A DNA stretch of 64,000 bases, from positions 8,460,501-8,524,500 of the forward strand of contig JAPFBL010000006.1 in NCBI GenBank assembly GCA_026182355.1, given 5' to 3'. The translations under genes were made by a program, and so were the position numbers. Positions 1-11,560 of this stretch are shown here, in pieces. This stretch comes from Hermatobates lingyangjiaoensis (taxonomy: Eukaryota; Arthropoda; Insecta; Hemiptera; Hermatobatidae). Numbering within the stretch: position 1 is the first letter of the stretch; every line of letters begins with the position of its first letter. The notes under the pieces were generated by a model that saw only the letters and a program-made list of their open reading frames with translations, had not been told where the DNA came from and ran no database searches.

Positions 1-356
1 CCTGGAACAAAAGTAGTCAAAATTTTAGATCAAAACAAGAGGCTTATAGAAACAAGGTTCAGCATCAATAATCTGTTTAAATAAATTAATTCGCATATTT
101 AAATCATTAAGGAATTGAATTGAGTTTTCTTGATTAGCAGGGGCAATTGATGTCAGTTAGATTTGACTAATTTTTAGAAAGTAGAGATAAATAACATAAG
201 AAAATAAACACTTCATTAAAAAGAAAACAAATACCATAGACCGAAGATGTAGGCGAAGTATTGAGTAGTGACGTAGTGGTAAAGTAATGCCAGATTCTGG
301 TGTGGCACCAAGAAACTGGTATTAATTTATTAAATGGTGAATAAGACACACAGACG

Positions 357-359
357 CAG

Positions 360-404
<45 letters not shown>
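357..404. repeat. (CA)n then (TA)n compound microsatellite
   Basis: Uninterrupted CA dinucleotides from about 360 to 388 pass directly into TA dinucleotides to about 404. It abuts the fold-back repeat that follows, as do most TA tracts in this window. The open frame on the minus strand here is a translation of the CA tract and is not a gene. Confidence 0.95.
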
Positions 405-439
405 AATCAAAACTTGAAATGGTCCAACAGGACTACTAG

Positions 440-533
440 TTTACACAGGAAAGAGAAAAAACAAATAAAGACTCACAATCGTTGTGAGTCATTTGTGTGT
501 GTCTTTATTTGTTTTTTCTCTTTCCTGTGTGAA
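440..533. repeat. Short fold-back (inner part of a Penelope-type tail dimer)
   Basis: Two arms of about 45 bases (440-487 and 489-533) are near-perfect reverse complements around a tiny loop. The right arm contains GTGAGTC followed by a T-rich stretch and a CTTTCCTGTGT end. This resembles the outward end of the fold-backs at 17871-18102 and of the Penelope-like tail near 50470. Tracts of TA flank it at 389-404 and 534-544. It looks like a head-to-head pair of very short 3' tails. No coding capacity is visible. Confidence 0.75.
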
Positions 534-534
534 C

Positions 535-866
535 TATATATATATAAAAGTATCGACCGTGGAATAGAAACAAAACTAAAGTTTATCTGGACTCGGTCAG
601 TTCTTCAGGTTCAAATTAAACTCTCATTGCCAACGTTTCGGTCTTTATTTTAAAACCTTTTTCATAGGCAGAAGTATGAATTTTGAAACAGAAAAATTAA
701 GTATTACATTACAAATTATTTTACAAAGAAAAATAATATATGGATTATAACAACAACTGTAGTCTGAGTAAACACGTAACACTGAAGACCGAAACGTTGG
801 CAATGAGAGTTTAATTTGAACCTGAAGAACTGACCGAGTTCCGATAAACTTTAGTTTTGTATATAT
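535..866. repeat. Fold-back repeat, head-to-head tail dimer (family with GGCAATGAGAG)
   Basis: The left arm (about 545-657) and the right arm (about 781-862) are reverse complements with small differences, joined by a unique middle at 660-780. The left arm carries the tail module on the minus strand (about 633-667: GGT stem, loop, ACC, then GAAACG). The right arm begins with GACCGAAACG on the plus strand. Both arms therefore point outwards, and TA runs lie at both ends. A second, one-armed copy is at 43137-43395, so this is a dispersed family and not a chance palindrome. Confidence 0.8.
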
Positions 867-867
867 A

Positions 868-985
868 TATAGTTATCCAACCGTCGTTTCACAAGTGCGC
901 TTGGTGTCCCTATCTCTTCTCTCCTGGTGAAAGTTAAACCAAAATTTAGAGACTGTAAGTCTGTTTTTCTTTTTTTGTCTACCAA
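868..985 (+). repeat. Penelope-type 3' tail fragment (family X)
   Basis: The segment from about 876 (CGTTTCACAAGTGCGCTTGG) through CTCCTGGTGA and AAACCAAAATTTAGAGACTG matches, by eye, the segments at 35640-35775 (plus) and 33957-34051 (minus). The stem of the tail module is degenerate here. No coding part is attached. I infer a 5'-truncated insertion of a Penelope-like element, by analogy with the tails that do follow coding remnants. Confidence 0.55.
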
Positions 986-2581
986 TAGTTTTCTTTAAAA
1001 CGTTTTTTATTCCTTCTGGATAATTTTCTGGCCCCAAAACATATAAACACTATGTGAAAAATCTATGTAGGGCATTTCTACCCATGATATTATAATGCAT
1101 TTCTTCTTCTTTCGAAAGATTTAAATAGATATAAGTCGTATTTAAGCTTGAAAGACCTCAAAGACTATTCGATGTTTGATTAATAAAAGATATAACATGT
1201 CGAAAACCAAGTTTGAAGCATTGCTACATGAAAAACAACAATATGTATTAAAGCAAAAGAATAATCTACGGGGAAGTGATTTTTATTAGAGGATGTAGTG
1301 GAAATACAACTTTACATAGTTGGTAGAAGAGCTAAAAATAACGTCGGATTCTTTTTTTTTTTAATTAAAAAATATATTATTTGCTGAAAACAAATTATGT
1401 TAGCTTCAAAATGATGATACAACCAAGAAAACGTTTTAGCAATCTTGAAAACTATCATCTGATAGCTTTTTCTGAATAAGACACACAGAAAAAACAACAA
1501 TCTATGGTGAAATAAGTATGAAGAAAGTAAATTCAGCTTAAAACCCCTAAAACATAGCAAAAACCATCAGTTAATAAAACTAAAAATTGACCGTTTGTAT
1601 AAAAGCTTAGTCAAGAGAGTTAATAATATTTTTGCATATGTTAAAGTTCACTGTGGCACTCAAGGAAACAATAAAACAGGGCTAGTAAAAGAAGCAGACA
1701 CGAAAATGAGCTCACACAATTAAACACACTATTTTTTTATTTTTCAATACAATAATATTAAAAATATTATTAATATTTAAGTATTAAAGCATATTATTCA
1801 TTATTGCGGGGCACACCAGATAAGTGGTTACTACCCGGGAAAAAAGCAAACTTCGAGAGATATGGAAAAAAACTTCAAAATTAAACGCCACCCTAAAAAA
1901 AAGTGAAAATCTATTAACATTTCCAAACCTAACATTTCAATGACTACCACTCTTTACTTATACTAATGTAATAAAATGGAGTAGTTATAGCACATTATGT
2001 TGAACCCAGAGTTCTTGAGGAAGAGATTTATTAGATCATAAAATTGACCACACATATCCCGTACTTGTTGAATCATGTTTCTACGGAAAGCGTTACTAAT
2101 AAATAAAACATATTGTTCACTATGAGTTGCTGTTCAGTTTAGTATTCTTTAAAAAGATTGCTCAGTAAAGAAATAAAACATTCATATATTGTTATTCTGA
2201 GATGTTTAGATAATATTCCTATTAGCAAAAATGAAAAATTCCCGTAGATTTGTTGTTGATTGTAGTGTTATTGAATAGGAATTGCTATTAAAAAAATGGA
2301 GCATTATATAAAGTTGTTGTTGAATCAAGTGTAATTTGTAAGAAATTACTACCAAATATATGTATTAATAATATACTGAAACATGTGTCTTTTATAAAAT
2401 ACTACTTTAATAAGTTAGCATTCATAGAGAGTAATTGTGTAATCGGGTGTTGTTTGAAAAAAATTATTAAATAAAAATCATAATTCATACGGTTATTGAT
2501 GATCAATTCTTGTTAATTGAGGAAATGTCCACAAAAAAAAGAGCATTCTTGTATCCTCATTCATGAACCCAACTTAAAGAT
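986..2581. other. AT-rich DNA, nothing supported
   Basis: About 1.6 kb of AT-rich sequence. The one longer open frame (minus strand, 1312-1560) is low complexity and matches nothing I recognise. No repeats beyond short A/T tracts were seen. Confidence 0.5.
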
Positions 2582-2905
2582 AGGTTTCAGAGCTGGGGTT
2601 ATTAATGAGGGTGAAAAGCACCCCCAGGGATAAATTTTGGGCTTTCAGGGGGTAAATTGTGATCACAATGATTTTACAGAGTGAGATAATCTAGTATAGA
2701 TTTGACCTCTTAATTATAGATTAAAAAATTCTGCATTGATTGAATTGATATTTTATATAACCATCAATAAATTTAATTAGCAATTAATTTATAAAATTCT
2801 ATTATAAATATAATCAATTTAAAGTTGTAAAAGTGTATATACTATTTATAAACACTTATACAGTGGCAATAGAGGTGAATGGGCCAAGAGAAGCTGAGAA
2901 CACCT
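2582..2905. mobile_element. hAT-like non-autonomous element, degenerate
   Basis: The left end (AGGTTTCAGAGCTGGGG) and the reverse complement of the right end (AGGTGTTCTCAGCTTCTC) are similar, giving imperfect terminal inverted repeats. The left 80 bases (GGGTGAAAAGCACCCCCAGG, then TTTCAGGGGGTAAA) and the right GAGAAGCTGAGAACACCTG are typical of hAT MITE ends that begin CAGNGNTTCTCA. I could not find a clean 8-bp target duplication. No transposase is present. Confidence 0.4.
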
Positions 2906-3403
2906 GTTCTATAGAATGAATGAATTTACTGTTATTACTGAATTTAGTTATGGAATGTTACTGGAATGAAACGATTGGAATGTAACGAATACTGAAATAT
3001 GGGATCACTAAAACGTAATAATTGTCATAAATTCATGTATATTGTTACTACCACAGAGATTACTATACATCGTATTATCATGCAGATTCGTCATATCATG
3101 TGAATTGCGGTAGACGTCTGATTGATTTTGCAGTCCTGCTTGAACGTGCCACACTGGTCAGATGTCTATGACGATTTTTCAGGTATGGCTTACGATACCA
3201 TATTTGGATAATAATATGATGTAATAATTGCCATATTACGTGCAATATTTTCCTTTTCAATATTCAATATCAACTCTGCAGTGTTTTTTTGATGGAAATA
3301 ATATTAATGAAAGAGAGCAATTAGAGGTATAATTAATATTATGTGTAATATTAGTCCATAATGATTAAGATAACTTTAAAGTTTGAAATGTTTAATTTCA
3401 TGT

Positions 3404-3460
3404 TTATGAGAACAGCTCACAAGCATGAGTGACACTCATGCTTGTGAGCTGTTCTCATAA
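3404..3460. repeat. Perfect 26-bp inverted repeat, 5-nt loop
   Basis: Bases 3404-3429 and 3435-3460 are exact reverse complements separated by TGACA. The arms (for example GAACAGCTCACAAGCATGAG) are not low complexity, so the match is not due to AT bias. No tail module, TA flank or coding sequence is associated. It may be a small palindromic MITE core or a recent inverted duplication. Confidence 0.9.
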
Positions 3461-4004
3461 GATCATCTCTACTTGAGATGGAATCTAGACGTTAGAATAT
3501 ATTATAAATTCAGACAGGAGATTAGCGATCCATCCCTGGACCCCAACCCAGGGACGAGGTAAATAACATCATTCACTTAGACAATGAGGTCTCTCTAGTG
3601 TAATTGATTAAGGACGGCAAATGATAAGGTGAGGAGGGCCAGTGCTTTAATATTATTTATCAAGGCTTCTATTCGTGAACTGTTAATGCACATTAATAAA
3701 ACTATTAAGGTCGTAAAATATTTCAACCAAGACTTAATGAGATAATCGTCACACATTGCAGGGTAAAAATAAAACTAACTCCCATCAGTTAATGAGATCG
3801 ATTAAAATACACGACATTTCATTGATCAGAAAGAACATCAGGAAAGAAGCTTGCGAATATAAAAGTTGAGGTTTTCTAAAACTGGGCGAATTAAATATAT
3901 CTTCCTTTCATGCAAAAATGTATTACACGTAACAAACAGAAGCATATTTTCCATTTCTACTTATATTAATGATTAATGTTAATTCATTAGTAACTAACAT
4001 TAAT

Positions 4005-4036
4005 ATTAATGATGGATGACTTCATCCATCATTAAT
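4005..4036. repeat. Small perfect inverted repeat (15-bp arms)
   Basis: ATTAATGATGGATGA at 4005-4019 is followed by two bases and then its exact reverse complement at 4022-4036. Further ATTAAT-rich copies just upstream (3966-4000) suggest local duplication. It is of minor weight. Confidence 0.7.
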
Positions 4037-5650
4037 GTTCAGTCTGTACAGAAGTCAAACACAAATTATTTAAAATTCCGTGTACATATTTCAATCTTAT
4101 TATTCCAACGTGTTAATCACTTGGTTGTTGAAAAATGTATTTTTTTTATTATTTTGTCTATACTACTAATGTTTGTTTTCTATGCTTTTATATAATGCCA
4201 AAATATAATGTTTAATGTATTAAGGTAGCAATTTAATTCTTCTTGAATTTAATAGTTTCAATTCTTTAACCATGATTTCTTAAATGATGAAAACAAATGT
4301 AAAATTTATTTAACTATGTAATGTTTGTTTACTCATTCATAAGTGTTAGATATTATTTCACTTTAATTCTATTAAACAATTTATTAATTTCACAAAACCA
4401 TTCTTAATAATTTTCAGGTGTCTGATTTTTCAGGCAACAATATTAAGTCAATGATTACATTTATAATGTAATTGGCAAAGCGGATACGGCTACATTCAAA
4501 TAATCATTAAATTTAATTTGGTCGTCAATTACCTTAATAAAACGATTTCTTCTGCTTATACTAGAGAGGTCATTCTAATTTTTGTTAAACTATTTCTAAG
4601 AGACCAATTTTAAATTCACATTTCCTTCGTTGGACAGCGGACCACAGTCAAATATCCCTGACTCAAACTTCATTGAATTAATATAAACAGATTTTTATTA
4701 AATATATAGAACATTTCTAGATAACAATATTTCTTAGATTATGAAAATGTGATTATAAGTAAAAGTAAAATTCTTCATTCAATCCAGCTATAAAGAATAG
4801 TGATTTCTTCGTAGAAGATCAAACATTCGGATTAGACTAAAAGCTATCTTGTATTAAAATTTAAAAAAAAAAGCAATGAGTAATATATATCATCAAACCC
4901 ATACAAACAACTCATTTGCTATTTTTTTTTTAGAAACATATGATATAACTCAAATTTCGACAACAGACAATGGAGATTTGAGGTACCCCATGTTTGTAAA
5001 ATTTAAACGAAATCTCTTACATAATTACATATAGTTATTTCATTTTTAGTAATATTATTATACATTACATCTGAATAAACTATGTTCATATATCTATAGT
5101 AAAACTGTTTTTAAAATTAACTTAACAAAAAAAAATCTTTAAATGGTTTAAAGCCTGTTTACGATCAAAGTAGTCGAATGAATAATTCAGTACAAATGAA
5201 CAAAAATATGTAATGTACACCTTACATGATTTAGACACATTTTAAATAGGTGCCAGTATTACAAATGGATTTACTTACAAAGAGGTTTAAATATCTTAGC
5301 TTCCATGCCTTCATTCCGTTGTGCCAGATAAAAGGGTTTGCATTAAAGCACTTCCACAGACTTGAAATTAATATCTCTCCGGCCAGCCATCTCTTATAAA
5401 TTTGATTTATAAGACGACACACTGCAGTTGAGTTGGAAATATTTCATTATCGTTTATTTATTTCTTAGGATATAAATCATATTAATTACTAAAATGCTTT
5501 AAGTTTAGAGAGAAATGACAAGTAAAATGAATGACATTGAACATTGCATCCACCCTTACTTTTCATTTTTGTTTTCATTAAAAATTCAGGATTGGTAATA
5601 TCTTCAACTTAATTATGTTTTGTTCTAAATAATATTTTGAATAAAAAAAT
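4037..5650. other. AT-rich DNA, nothing supported
   Basis: No recognisable coding remnant, RNA gene or repeat. The 63-residue minus-strand frame at 5231-5422 has no recognisable features. Confidence 0.45.
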
Positions 5651-6229
5651 ACCATTTTTACTTTACTATAAAAAGTATAGTGATCGTGAAAAAATTCGAC
5701 TCGAGATTTTGACGGAATTACATGTTTTGAGGTCCCAAGTCTTTTAAACGTTTTTACGAGATGTCTGTGTGGTGGGGGGGGTTGGTGGGGGTGCGTGGGT
5801 GGGGCGTGGTTAGCATTGCTTGTTACCACCCTACGTGTCCAGAATCTTTGATTTTCCAAAATTTTGATGATTTGATTTCCGAAATTCAATATATTCTTGT
5901 AAGGATGTCAAGTAAACATGTAAAATCTACTGGCTATTTGAACAATAGCCATGTTTCTTGTAGGATAATATTTCGGTTCAAGAAAAGTTCACATTGTGTT
6001 TCAAAATGTTATTATGCTGTAGTTATACATGAAATTATTTGCAAATATAAAGTGGATTACAAAAATAAGCTTATAAATGATATGTCCTTCAATCATATCT
6101 GACACCTCACAATACATGCTATAATTATACTCATTAGAATTAGGTTATGGTTATTAATGTGACGTTATGTTTTAGTATCTCAGAAATTGACATTAATTAC
6201 TTAATAAAAAGTGTAGCCACTCAGATTTT
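5651..6229 (+). repeat. Unclassified interspersed repeat 'U', copy 1 (internally deleted)
   Basis: It starts with TTTTACTTTACTATAAAAAG and AGTATAGTGATCGTGAAAAA, then a stretch with ACATGTTTTGAGGTCCC and a G/T-rich simple repeat (5761-5800). It then jumps to the distal part (from about 5901, GGATGTCAAGTAAAC) that ends copy 2. Compared with copy 2 the middle kilobase is missing. It runs directly into copy 2 at about 6228, so the two form a head-to-tail pair. Its open frames on both strands are not conserved between copies. I do not recognise the family. Confidence 0.8.
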
Positions 6230-7575
6230 TACTTTACTATTAGTAAAGTATAGTGATCGTGAAAAAATTCGATCTCGAGATTTTGACGGAATTACATGTT
6301 TTGAGGTCCAGAAGTCGTTTTATGACGTTTTTTACGATGATGTCTGTGTGGTGGTGGGTGGGTGGGTGGGTGGCTGTGTTAGCATTGCTTGTTACCACGC
6401 TACGGTCCAGAATCTTTGATGGATCAAGTTCATATTTTACACAAAATGGGCCCCATTTAGACGAAGATCCTATTGTTTGGAAGAAATTATGCATGATGGG
6501 AAAGTCACTTTTTTTGCCAAAAACCGTTTTTTTTAAAACATTTATTTCTCCTAAACTGATAACCCTAGAGTTTTGAAATTTTGACATTATCTTTGAGTTA
6601 CAAATGCAACAAACGAAAAATATATTCAGAATTTTAAAACAACAGGAAATATTTTTTTTTCAATAAAATGTAAAAATTTTGACTTATAATTCAATCTCAA
6701 CCTTGATAAGCGATACAAGCCATACTGTTTGACGGACAAGAATGAAACTATGCCTACAAATAGAACATTATATGGCAAATGAGTTGAGATATTGTTTTCC
6801 TAAAAATTAAAAACCAAATTCGCTTAAAAAAAAAGAAAGGGGAAAGACAATGTTTAAAAATGTTTTTTACCTAGGCTAAAAAATTATAAATTGCAAAAAT
6901 GGATTTTTTCACATTTGTTTCAATTACTGGAAAAAATTTAATATAAAAATTTGTTTATTTAGACAAAGGGAATGAAAATTTTGACTTTTTTAAAATTACA
7001 AAAATAGCAATTCCATAATAAAATTGTGTTAAAAAAAAAATAAAAGATTATAAAATTGAAATTTTCGGTTTAAAGATTAATAATAAAATCGTAATTTTTA
7101 ACAAATTCACCTTAAAACAACATTTTCTTCGCTGTTTAAGAGTTTTTCAGAGAAAAAAAGGGTATTTTACTGTTTCAAATTTGAAATTTTACATTAATAT
7201 TCAATGTAGAAGGATGTCAAGTAAACGATGTAAGAAATCTACTGGCTATTTGAACAATAGCCATGTTCTCTTGTAGGATAATATTTCGTTTCAAGAAATG
7301 TTCACTTGGTTTTTCAAAAATGTTATTACTGCTGTAGTTATACTAATGAAATTATTTGCAAATAATAAATTATTTGTGATTTACAAAAAAAAGCTTATAA
7401 ATTGATATGTCCTTCAATCACTATCTGTACTACCTCACGAATAAAAGGCTAATAATAATATCCCATTTAGATTTTATGTTATGTTAAAATGGACGTTATG
7501 TTTTATATACTCAAGAAATTTGACATTAAGTTACTTATAGTAAAGTAGAGTGTAGGCCACTCCAGATTTTTTTAT
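6230..7575 (+). repeat. Unclassified interspersed repeat 'U', longest copy
   Basis: The longest copy, about 1.35 kb. It opens with a near-palindromic CTTTACTATTAGTAAAG and AGTATAGTGATCGTG. It carries a GGGT/GTGG simple repeat (6351-6375), a conserved GATGGGAAAGTCACTTTTTT block (6494-6515) and a long A/T-rich middle. It closes with the GGATGTCAAGTAAAC block (7213) and CTTATAGTAAAGTAGAGTG near 7535-7555. Both ends contain versions of CTTATAGTAAAG, so terminal repeats are likely. No long open frame is present. Partial copies lie at 5651, 22040, 40860 (minus) and 58079. Confidence 0.8.
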
Positions 7576-8100
7576 ATGTATTATGATACAATAGGTATCA
7601 AAAACAATAAATCAATATAGCATAAAAAACATGTAAACGTTATCATTGGCACAGAGGCAAACATTGGAGTAGGTTGTTTCTTACAGTACACAGTAACAAT
7701 ACTATAAACATAAAATACAGGAATGATATATTTCTTTGAGGAGATTTCCTTTATTGTTAAGTGTATTGGAAAACATATTGATTTAAAAGCATTTTACCTT
7801 TCTACATTTACTTCAGTGTTACATATATTTCTGAAAAGTAATACAGAACAAAATAAAATTTTGAGTACCTACTTTTTTTTGAGTAAATATTTTATTCCAT
7901 CATTAGAATCATGAAACAATTGTTATGGCTGTAAAAGATTGTTTTTTTTTTTAAAAAAATAACAATTATTGTAAGATTGAGCTAATATTTGATTAAGCTG
8001 GAATGTTACAATATTGTTACATTGAGCTTAGCATATCATTTGATTTCATAGAACTCTTATGTCAAAACAAAAATATTTTAAAGTATTTAACTTAGAAATA
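7576..8100. other. AT-rich DNA, nothing supported
   Basis: Only short, low-complexity frames; no repeat or RNA signature seen. Confidence 0.45.
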
Positions 8101-8243
8101 CAACGGTATTTACTGATTACATGAACCACTATGACCAAGGATACATAAATTATAGCAATGTATTGCTGTGACTTATATACATACAGTATACGTGGGATTT
8201 AAAGCACATAGACTGATTAAACAAACTGAAATGTAAAAGGCAT
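8101..8243 (+). repeat. 143-bp direct duplication, copy 1
   Basis: It is nearly identical to 10033-10175, with about four mismatches in 143 bases counted by eye. The match begins CAACGGTATTTACTGATTAC and ends TGAAATGTAAAAGGCAT, and the sequence outside is unrelated. I saw no target duplication or inverted ends. It could be a young insertion of an unclassified short repeat or a local segmental copy. Confidence 0.9.
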
Positions 8244-10032
8244 ATTCAATTAAATCAAGGTAGTCACAGAGTAGAGGGAAAAAAAAGAAAAATGATAGTG
8301 TTTCTGAAGAGCAAGCAGGAAGCTAAATAACTGAGAAGATAAAATATAAAAGGGGATATAAAAACAGATGACCCCGGAGCTGCGGTCGGACACATTGCCA
8401 CTACGGTCGGACACAACCGTATAACAGGCGTTACCATTCATGTAATGCAAACATTGTAAAAAAAATGAGTTAAAATACTTTTGAATTAAGACTGTTGTGG
8501 TTTATAACATGATGACATTAATTTACCCTAATTATATTTCCAATTTTATAATCAATTACCAATTATTGAATACACTGCAGTTCTGATTGTTCATAACTAA
8601 AATGAGCAAATAGCAAATGTCTTATCAGTCAATTATATTCTATTCTAGTATCTTTTAAATTGAATGTTAGAATTCATCTATGAGCAATGCTTTCATACAT
8701 TCTTAGTCATTTTTAAATTATTACGAATAATAAATAGGTGTTACGAGAAGAAAATGAATTTCAAATGTACAATATTATGGGAGTTTGAAGTTTACCTGAT
8801 TCCATTATTGGCATTTTCTGTTAACGATATTTGTGCTATGTGGGTTTGTGGTCGGGTGGATGAGTTTGTGGTCATTCAACAGGTATGCACTGCTATAGAG
8901 AAAATTAAGAAGTCATTCAAGGTTAATTTTTATCTATGTAGTTGGAGACCAGTAACGAACCACGATACCTATGCTTTTAATATACGTTATTACGTATAAG
9001 TCTTGCATTCATATTTAGAATGAGTATACGAAACACTACTTTGCGACTAAATCAATCTAATAACTTACAACAACGTTCTAATACAACAATATCAATGCCA
9101 TTTAATGATTAGTCAAATTGTACACTTAGAATAATATTTATTGAAATATGTTACTTCTAGAAATAATATTAATCATTGACATGCATGAAAAATAAAAAGT
9201 AATTATAAGTAAAATTTGCTTTCGGTAAATAAACCACAAGGCTGATGCATATAAAAGAGAAGACTTAGGCTCAATAACTTTACTATTAATATTAATGAGT
9301 TACATGACTCGAAGAATAATTTAGCAATCTGTTTTAAACTTTTATCTGTTTATTATAGAAATACTTAAAATTGAAAGATGCCGTAGAATGACTTGTTAAC
9401 TATAACATAATACATTGGAGTCCTGATTATTAATACTATAGGTACTTAAAATACTTAATTATGTTAATACTTAAAATTAACAAACAACTCAAAACAAAAC
9501 AAGCACAAACTATGATTGACAATTAGAGAAGTAGTTTGCCATCAGAATAGATATAGTAGGATAGAGTCCGTACTGAAATGGCTAATCATGACAGAATTAC
9601 TATTTATATAACCAAGTTTAACAACTAAAACATAAAATCAAATGAAGTTTTAAACCACAGTAAGTATTTCAGAAATGGGAGGAAGATATTTTTACTAAAC
9701 TCTTAATGATCTTTGTAAGAGTTACATGCAAGAGATAGTTGATGTGTGATTCTCAAAATCATTAATGCATAACATACTAATGGGCGAGTGTTGTATCAAA
9801 AATATTTACAGAAGTTTGATTCAGTACAGTTAGTTTTCATAAGCAGTCGCTGATAGAAATCCTAGTTAGCACTGAACAACCAAACCTAAACTGACTATCT
9901 AAATATGACGGTCTATATATGTACATTCTCAAATATCTAAAGCCCAATACCTCCCCAATGATGAGTGATATTCAGTCGAAACATGTTGACCAACATCATA
10001 GGCACCATACTCAAGTATTTAACTAAGATAAA
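8244..10032. other. AT-rich DNA, nothing supported
   Basis: The 111-residue plus-strand frame at 8664-8999 is the longest here, but I recognise no domain. It is rich in hydrophobic and Ile/Lys codons as expected from AT-rich DNA. The short duplicated GCGGTCGGACACA at 8380-8418 is the only local repeat noted. Confidence 0.45.
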
Positions 10033-10175
10033 CAACGGTATTTACTGATTACATGAACCACTATGACCAAGGATACATAAATTATAGCAATCTATTGCTG
10101 TGACTTATATACATACAGTATACATGGGATTCAAAGCACATAGACTGATTAAACAAACTGAAATGTAAAAGACAT
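10033..10175 (+). repeat. 143-bp direct duplication, copy 2
   Basis: Partner of 8101-8243, same orientation, 1.9 kb apart. The high identity implies a recent event compared with the heavily decayed elements around it. Confidence 0.9.
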
Positions 10176-11219
10176 TACTGAAAGAAGAGATGAGAAAAGA
10201 CTTCAGAATATTAGAAAAAATGTGTTTTAAACAAATTCACGCAAAGTGTGAAGCGTCATTTAATAGTTGTTGTAATGAATGATAGTTATTTTTTATAGTT
10301 ATTTAATATAAAAGTTAGAAGTATAATAATATGTACTATATTGTGTTGCTATACGATGTTAATTGTTTTCTTCTCTTCAGACTAATTTATATGTGATTTT
10401 CTTAAACTAAAATGCTATGCTTAATTCTAGTTAATAACGTATTATTATCTTATGTCCATATACCCCAATAAGAACTGATTTATTTTTATTGGTCAGATAG
10501 AGAAGAGTGATCAGAAGTTACTAATTTTTTATTAAAAACGATAGATTTTAAAGCCCCTAATACATCTTGATTGTGTGACAAAACATACACCCTAAATTTT
10601 TTTGGAAATTTTCTTAGAATAATATATATAAATGCTTTTATTATCTAATTTGGTAAAGAAAGACGTATTTCTCCCCAACCTTTTTAGAAATGTTGCAATA
10701 TAGGAATGAATACATGGTAAGCACTATTAGAAAATATAAATTAAAGGAAATCCAGTGAAAAATCGGCTTATATTTATGAAGAGATCAGGCAGATTTTCCT
10801 TAGGGTAGGTCCAAATCACTCGGGGTTGGCAAATAGGGCCCATTTCGTGGCCTACTTGCCAGGTCTTTGGTCTCTCCACCCTTGACATTAAGAATTAATA
10901 CAAAATCCAGTTTTGAAATTAGTTATTGAACCTTTCCCACACTAGGTATGCTTCCTTTTTCTTGTAATCAGGAAACATTCACTCAGAGTGATCATTCATG
11001 GTTAACTTCTGACCCTCTCCAAAATTCATCTTGAGAAGAATTGATCTACCAAGTTATTATAGATGTCAAACGATAATGCTGCTTCTAGTAATTATGTCAA
11101 CATTCCATGTTATATAGAGGCATTTCTACTGCATAATAGCATCAATATATTACAAATAGTCTATTGTTTTATGAATATATTTAAGAAGGTAGGTTTCATA
11201 ACTGTTCAATGATTGATGT
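10176..11219. other. Mostly unannotated; possible LINE continuation on minus strand
   Basis: The part from about 10800 has a less AT-rich composition and lies just downstream, in LINE orientation, of the reverse-transcriptase remnant at 11220-11560. It may be the decayed 3' end of that element. I could not read a conserved protein motif in it. Confidence 0.3.
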
Positions 11220-11560
11220 AGAATAAGTAGTACCATTTTGTAGTGAGGTACTTTTGAGCACCACACCACTGATGCATAATATCATTAGCACTGTAGAGCT
11301 AAAATGTTGATTTCATCTTCAGACCCCCATGTTCTACCAAATAATCTCTCATAGAAGGATAGTGGTTTTTTAGCTTTGCGTAATATATCAGCTACATGAT
11401 ATTTCCAGTTTAGTCTTCATCTAACATACTCTATGGATGTTGTACTATAATTTATTACTCTTAAAAAAGTAATCTTTGACACCTATGTGTCTTCTTCAAA
11501 AATATGTGAGGACTGTAATAGCTAGATTTATTTCCATACTTTTTCACTATCTACAACTTT
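11220..11560 (-). pseudogene. Non-LTR retrotransposon reverse transcriptase, C-terminal remnant
   Basis: Read on the minus strand, one frame gives RLNWKYHVADILRKAKKPLS, then FYERLFGRTWGSEDEIN, ILALQC, two stops and YYASVVWCS. The order matches the post-catalytic region of Jockey/R1/CR1-type LINE reverse transcriptases: an LGV.LD..LNWK.HI segment, the RL..L.GT.WG motif, and the ALVR..LDYG.VVW segment. Stops interrupt the frame, and only the C-terminal stretch is legible, so this is a dead, 5'-truncated copy. The exact clade cannot be fixed. Another LINE fragment from a more upstream region of the same domain is at 59470-59825. Confidence 0.6.

Noticed and set aside
8664..8999. 111-residue plus-strand open frame with hydrophobic stretches
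   Set aside because: No recognisable domain, AT-driven composition and no second copy or splice context; such lengths are expected by chance in 64 kb.
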